Shown: piece by piece, positions 26,401 to 32,400 of the stretch | Layout: every line of letters begins with the position of its first letter | How positions within the stretch are numbered: the stretch's first letter is position 1 | NCBI RefSeq assembly: GCF_036588685.1 | Contig: NC_086378.1 | Coordinates: forward strand, 43,563,578-43,627,577 | DNA from: Mytilus trossulus | Lineage: Eukaryota > Mollusca > Bivalvia > Mytilida > Mytilidae | DNA: 64,000 bases | Direction of reading: 5' to 3' | Translations under genes and position numbers: made by a program | The notes under the pieces: generated by a model | Seen by the model: only the letters and a program-made list of their open reading frames with translations | Told to the model about the DNA's origin: nothing | The model's database searches: none

Positions 26401-29400
26401 CAGTGTGAATACAAGGGAAGGGTTCCAGGGGTAAGAACTAGTTCAACCCCTCTTTTTTTTTTCCGAATGACCAATACATTTTAATGGGGGCATATGGTTG
26501 GAACCCCCCTATATCCAAGTTTGGGAACCCCTTTTGAAAATGGCTGGATCTGCCCCTGAAACATATCACACAGTATAGCTAACTTATATAAACCCTGAAA
26601 CCAAATTTAAGAAATCCTTTTGACATAGTTCTTGAGAAAGATGTGACTAAAAACATTCATGGGATGGACAAAAAGAGGTTAAACAGTATACCCGCACTTT
26701 TTTAAAGCAGGGGTATAATTATAGCTTAACAGTGAAATAAAAGCTGTTGCAATTTTTTGCAATAATTTCTAATATACAGTATGACCCTGCAGATTAGTCT
26801 TTAAGAGTTAGAATTCAAGGTCAAACAAAAATTATTAAATAGGTTTACATATCAGAGAGAGGTACAGAGGGATCATATAACTAGCCTTATATAACCAAGA
26901 ATACAGTATGATACTTTATAAATTCTACCTGTACTCTCCTCTGCAGCACCAACAAAATGATAAACCACACACACATCTGAGTAGGTAGCATCAGACTTTA
27001 TCTTCTTCAACCAAGAGGACAATAGTGAGGACTTCCCACTACCTGCAGGTCCTGTTATAGCATAACATACTGGGTTTTCTAGAATGATAATGAATAATAA
27101 TCCAAATTGAGTCGAAATGATTCACACAGGCGTTGGTTCAATTTGATAATGAATAATGTTTAATGCACTACAAGTTGTTTGCTTTATAATGTCTAGTGGA
27201 AACATTTCTTGTCTTTTTTCCATCCATTCTGATTTAGAATTCTAAACTTTTATTAAATGTTGAAAAGTATTTTTTTATGAGTCCGACCATTAACATGCAT
27301 TTACTATGTAATATGCACATGTACAATTGTCTTTACAAGATAAGATACTTTATAGCAAAATGCAAAATGATTTCATACATAAATAAACAAATGAAACTAT
27401 CGTCAGTTATATTAAAAATCTTTCAACAGGTAATACATTTTTTACAATGAATGTCTGTCATTTGATATTACAGAAAAAATCCTGGCAATGAATCCAGAAT
27501 TACTTGCTAATAATTTAGTATTTTCAAAACTTAAGACTTTCTTTCTTATTTTTTTTCAAATGAAACTAGAGGCTCTAAAGAGACTGTGTCGCTCACCTTG
27601 GTCTATATGAATATTCAACAAAGGACACAGATGGATTCATGATAAAATTGTGTTTTGGTGATGGTGATGTGTTTGTAGATCTTACTTTACTGAACATTCT
27701 TGCTGGTTACAATAATCTCTATCTATAATGATTGGCCCAGTAGTTTCAGTGGGAAATGTAAGTAAAATTTACAAATTTTATGAAAATTGTTAAAAATTGA
27801 CTATAAAGGACAATAACTCCTTAGGGAGTCAATTGGCCATTTCGGTCATCTTTGACTTATTTGTAAATCTTACTTTGCTCAACATTATTGCTGTTTACAG
27901 TTTATCTCTATCTATAATAATATGCAAGATAATAACCAAAAACAGTATAATTTCCGGTATTGGGGCAGCAACCTGACAACAGATTGTCTGATTCATCTTA
28001 AAATTTCAGAGCAGATGGATCTTGGCCTGATAAACAAGTTTATCTCGTGTCAGATTTGTTTTATAGGCTTTGGTTTTTGAGTTATAAGCCAAAAACTGCA
28101 TTTACCCCTATGTTCTTTTTTCAGCCATGGCGGCCATCTTAGTTGGATGGCCAGGTCACTGGGCACAATTTTTAAACAAGATATCCCAAAGATAACTGTG
28201 GCCAAGTTTGGATTAATTTTACCCAGTAGTTTCAGAGGAGAAGATTTTTGTAACAGATTACTAAGATTTACGAAAAATGGTTAAAAATTGACTATAAAGG
28301 GCAATAACTCCTAAAGGGGTCAACTGAACATTTCGGTCATGTTCACTTATTTGTAAATCTTACTTTGCTGATCATTTTTTCTGTTTACAGTTTATCTCTT
28401 TCTATAATAATATTCAAGATAATAAACAAAAACAGTATAATTTCCTTAAAATTACCAATATTGGGGCAGCAACCCAACAACAGATTGTCTGATTCAGACA
28501 GATCTTGACCTGAAAAACATATATACCTCATGTCAGATTTGCTCTAAAGGCTTTAGTTTTTGAGTTATAAGCCAAAAACTGCATTTTACCCCTATGTTCT
28601 ATTTTTAGCTGTTGCGGCCATCTTAATTGGATGGCCTGGTCATCAGACACATTTTTTAAACTAGATACCTCAATGATGATTGTGGCCAAGTTTGGTTAAA
28701 TTTGGCCCAGTAGTTTCAGAGGAGATGATTTTTGTAAAAGTTAACGAAGCCAGACATTTCAAAATGACTGAAATCGTGTAGAAAATTTTTCAGATCCTTG
28801 GATGAGACACTTTTATGCAACAGCAAATTCAGTATAATAATCTTGCTGTCAGGTGAAAGTATTTCACTCTTTTTTTTATAATATCGTATGAGCAGTAAAG
28901 ACAGTAATTAACCTCAACTTACTTAAATTATGGTAAGATATAATGGAGTCGTCCTTTAAATTTTCATTAAATTTACTGAGACCTAAAACATTTATATGGG
29001 GACGAAGTCCCCAATTATGGTAGAAAAATCAATTAAAAAAAAAAAATCGGGAAAATTTCCCGAATTTTTCATTGTACTAATGAACTCAAAATCGTTAACT
29101 TTTTTTTTCAGATCTACTTCCTGTTCCGTTTTCCCCACATTTGCGCAGATAACTGTCTTGTTTGCATGAGACTTTGATTTTTTTGTTATTTATCAGTCTA
29201 GTAAAATATAACATTGGATCTATATTTACCTGATGAAAGCGTTTCTTTTGTTTACATCGAATATGACGTCATAACTTATAGAACGTCACAGCTAATTCCC
29301 TAACAACAGAACCAAAATCGGGAACGTTACGCACGGTATTTCGTTTTCTTTTATCAACATTTTGAATGAAAAAAATAATACATACAGACTTCGTCCCCAT

Positions 29401-32400
29401 TCACAGGTTACGCCTGCCTCATATTAATAAGATTGAGAATGAAATTTGGAATGTGTCAAAGAGACAACAACCCTTCCATAGTACAGACAACAGCAGAAGG
29501 TCACCAGAATAAGTCTTCAATGCAACGAGAAACTCCCACACCTGGATGTTTCCTTCAGCTGACCCCTAAACAAATATGTATAACTAGTTCAATTATAGGT
29601 AAATAAATTATATTTGAGTCTTGTATTTATTGTTTAAATTTTGATAAAGAAATATTCAAGATACAACATACCTAAATTAATATTAGCTGTAAGCTTCTTT
29701 ATATAGTTTTCATTCCCTACATAAAGTAAACTTCTGCTTGACAGGAAAGCATCATGTTCAGAATTTATTCTGCTTGATTTAGACTCTACCTCAGCATCTT
29801 TCAAAAGGACTTCTGTCAAATATTTCCATATGTCATTGAACATGAGTTCTGCACCCTGTTAAAAGAAGTAAATTAGCAATACACAGCATGGAATGATAAT
29901 TGCCTTCTACAGAAAGAGTCTCCTACATAAAAACAGTTACAAACAGTCAGTATTATTCTACACAAAATATAAAAATTATGCATCGTGCAATTAACTTTAA
30001 AAATTATTGACTTTTGTTGTTTACCACTTTCAGTATGTTTGGCTATATCTTGGCAGCCATCTAAAATGATCTTATAGAGATACATGTAAAGGATGCTGGA
30101 TTGTCTGGAAAGGAAAAAACCTTAAGCAGAAAAATGGCAATCTCAGTCAATTCAGATTTGAGTCCTATGCACGTTTAAAATGACAAAACACTTATGTTTA
30201 CTTATCAATAACCTGTGAGTTTATAAACAAGGTCATCTTATAATTAGAAAGTCTAATGTTAAAGAATTGAACCTCTGGCAAATCAAATTATAAGCATGGT
30301 ATCTATGATGAGTTTAAAAAGTAATATGTTTAGTTGTCACTAAAAGTTTAGTTTAATGCATTTTATAAACCCTACAATTTGTAATCTTAAATCAATAAAT
30401 AAAAACAATCTATAAAAATAAACTGTCATACTTCCAACACTTATCAATTCTTACCTCAGCTGGTGTCTTGTAATTCATATAAACACCAAGTGTCTAAAAA
30501 ATATCAGAATAAATAATATATAGGTTACAGTTGTCTTGTAATTCATATAAACACCAAGTGTCTAAAAAATATCAAACTAAATTCTATTGTGATCCAATGA
30601 TTCAGAAAATATATCAAAGTGCTTGAAAGCACTGAATGGTAAAGATTGCTTCAATTTACCAGTGGGAAGTAAAATTAAATATTGAATTGGTTATTGTTGA
30701 TTTAACAGCTATTCTAGACAAAGGAAGATAACTCCATTTTTTAAAGATAAGGTTAACAATGACATATTTTTAGAACAGATATTAGATTCCTGCAACTTGC
30801 AAAAGTTATGTAATTTTCTTGACAATTGAAACATCATTTTGTGCCTTGAATATCTGAGCATATATTACATCGGAAAATTTCTGGAAAAATTTCTAGTATG
30901 TATAGAATATTTATGTTATGGTCAATTCACTTTATTTTGTGTATCGAAAAAGGAAGTGATCAGCCTTGGAACATTTAGATATCAAGTCAGTCCCATAAGG
31001 TTTTGGTTGCATTTCATGCAATCTTAACCTAAAAATGTACCTATGACTAAATATTGATCAATACTATTTTTTTTTTATCAACTTAGAACTTTTGCCCTGT
31101 AAAGGCATGCACTGATAGCCACTGGACATTAAGAAAACGGTAATCAATTGATACAAACTGAATATCTATGTAAAAGTTGCCTTTCTTTTTTTTACTCTTA
31201 TTTATAATATACCTTCTCTTTTGTTTCTTGGACCCTTTTCTTTAAATCATCCATTGATTGTGTAGATAATTCACTCTCTGCTGAATATTTAAACTCTTGC
31301 TTCTTATCTCCAATGTCTGAACCTTCTTTTCTTTTTATGTCATCATAAGCCTAAAATCAAGTCATTAAGAATCTATTAACAAGATTTATGTAAAATAGAT
31401 TCACAACAATGATTAAACTTCTCTGAGTATAGATGAAAGGGAAACATATTCAACAGTGATACAGAAAATTCAGGGTACATTTATAATAATTGAGCTGCAT
31501 ATAAACTAAACATTGACAACTTCTAAAATATAAAACTATATCAAACATGTAACATTGGTCACTTCGCACTCAACTACTTCACACAGCAAAATAAAGCAAT
31601 TTTGTAATATATGTAAGACTAAACAGATACATGTAGTAATAAAGTGGGAAAAAAACCCACATTTTGATGAACATGTATCACAATATTAAACCCTGACAGT
31701 TTGGGTAGTTTGTTACACTAACACTGTAATATAAGTACATTTTTAAAACAGTAGATGTGCAATAAAAGTTATTCACAAAAATACTTTTTTATATTTTGAA
31801 AAAACTGCACCAATTCAGTTTTCAAAAGTAATCAATGATAAATGTTAAAATATTTTACGAATAAATGATACTAACCTTATCTCTAAAACATATGACTGAA
31901 GGCATACCACCAGGGTTATTCAAATGACCATGTAGAAATTCCAATTCTGTAACACTTTTATCTCTGAATTTATCTAACCATGGATAATGTTGTACAGCAT
32001 TGTCAAAGTTTTCTTGTAAAGCTTTGCTTTCAGCACCAAACCAACCATACCTCTGTAAAATATATTTAACATTTGAAAATAGATTGTCCTTTGCAATGAA
32101 ATCAGGACAAGTCAGACCAAAGACGACCTGAAACAATTTAAACACCTATATATATAAGTATGAACAGAAAGACAGTGGGAAAAATATATATATATATAAA
32201 AAGAAGCAAATGTTCATACATTTGTACATGTCGATAAATTAAGTATATACATATATTACCAGTGAAAGCAATAATTTGAACATTATTAAATCCAATTGGC
32301 CTAAAAGGTGGCAATTATGATAACATAAAAAACACAAATATTAAAAGATAGAGAACCAAAAGTAGTTAACTCCATGTTTTTTTGTGGTTTTTTTTACACA

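Noticed and set aside
30022..30105. Possible extra exon of the STAND/TPR gene (acceptor TTTCCAG, donor GTAAAC; reads SSILYMYLYKIILDG)
   Set aside because: It needs two bases from a preceding exon, but exon 4 ends in phase 0 and exon 5 starts in phase 0. Joining exon 4 directly to exon 5 gives a sensible protein.
32053..32127. Longer version of exon 2 using the acceptor at 32128
   Set aside because: It is in frame but would put 25 residues inside the conserved FFGQ-RYGW motif of DUF4062; the acceptor at 32053 restores the motif exactly.
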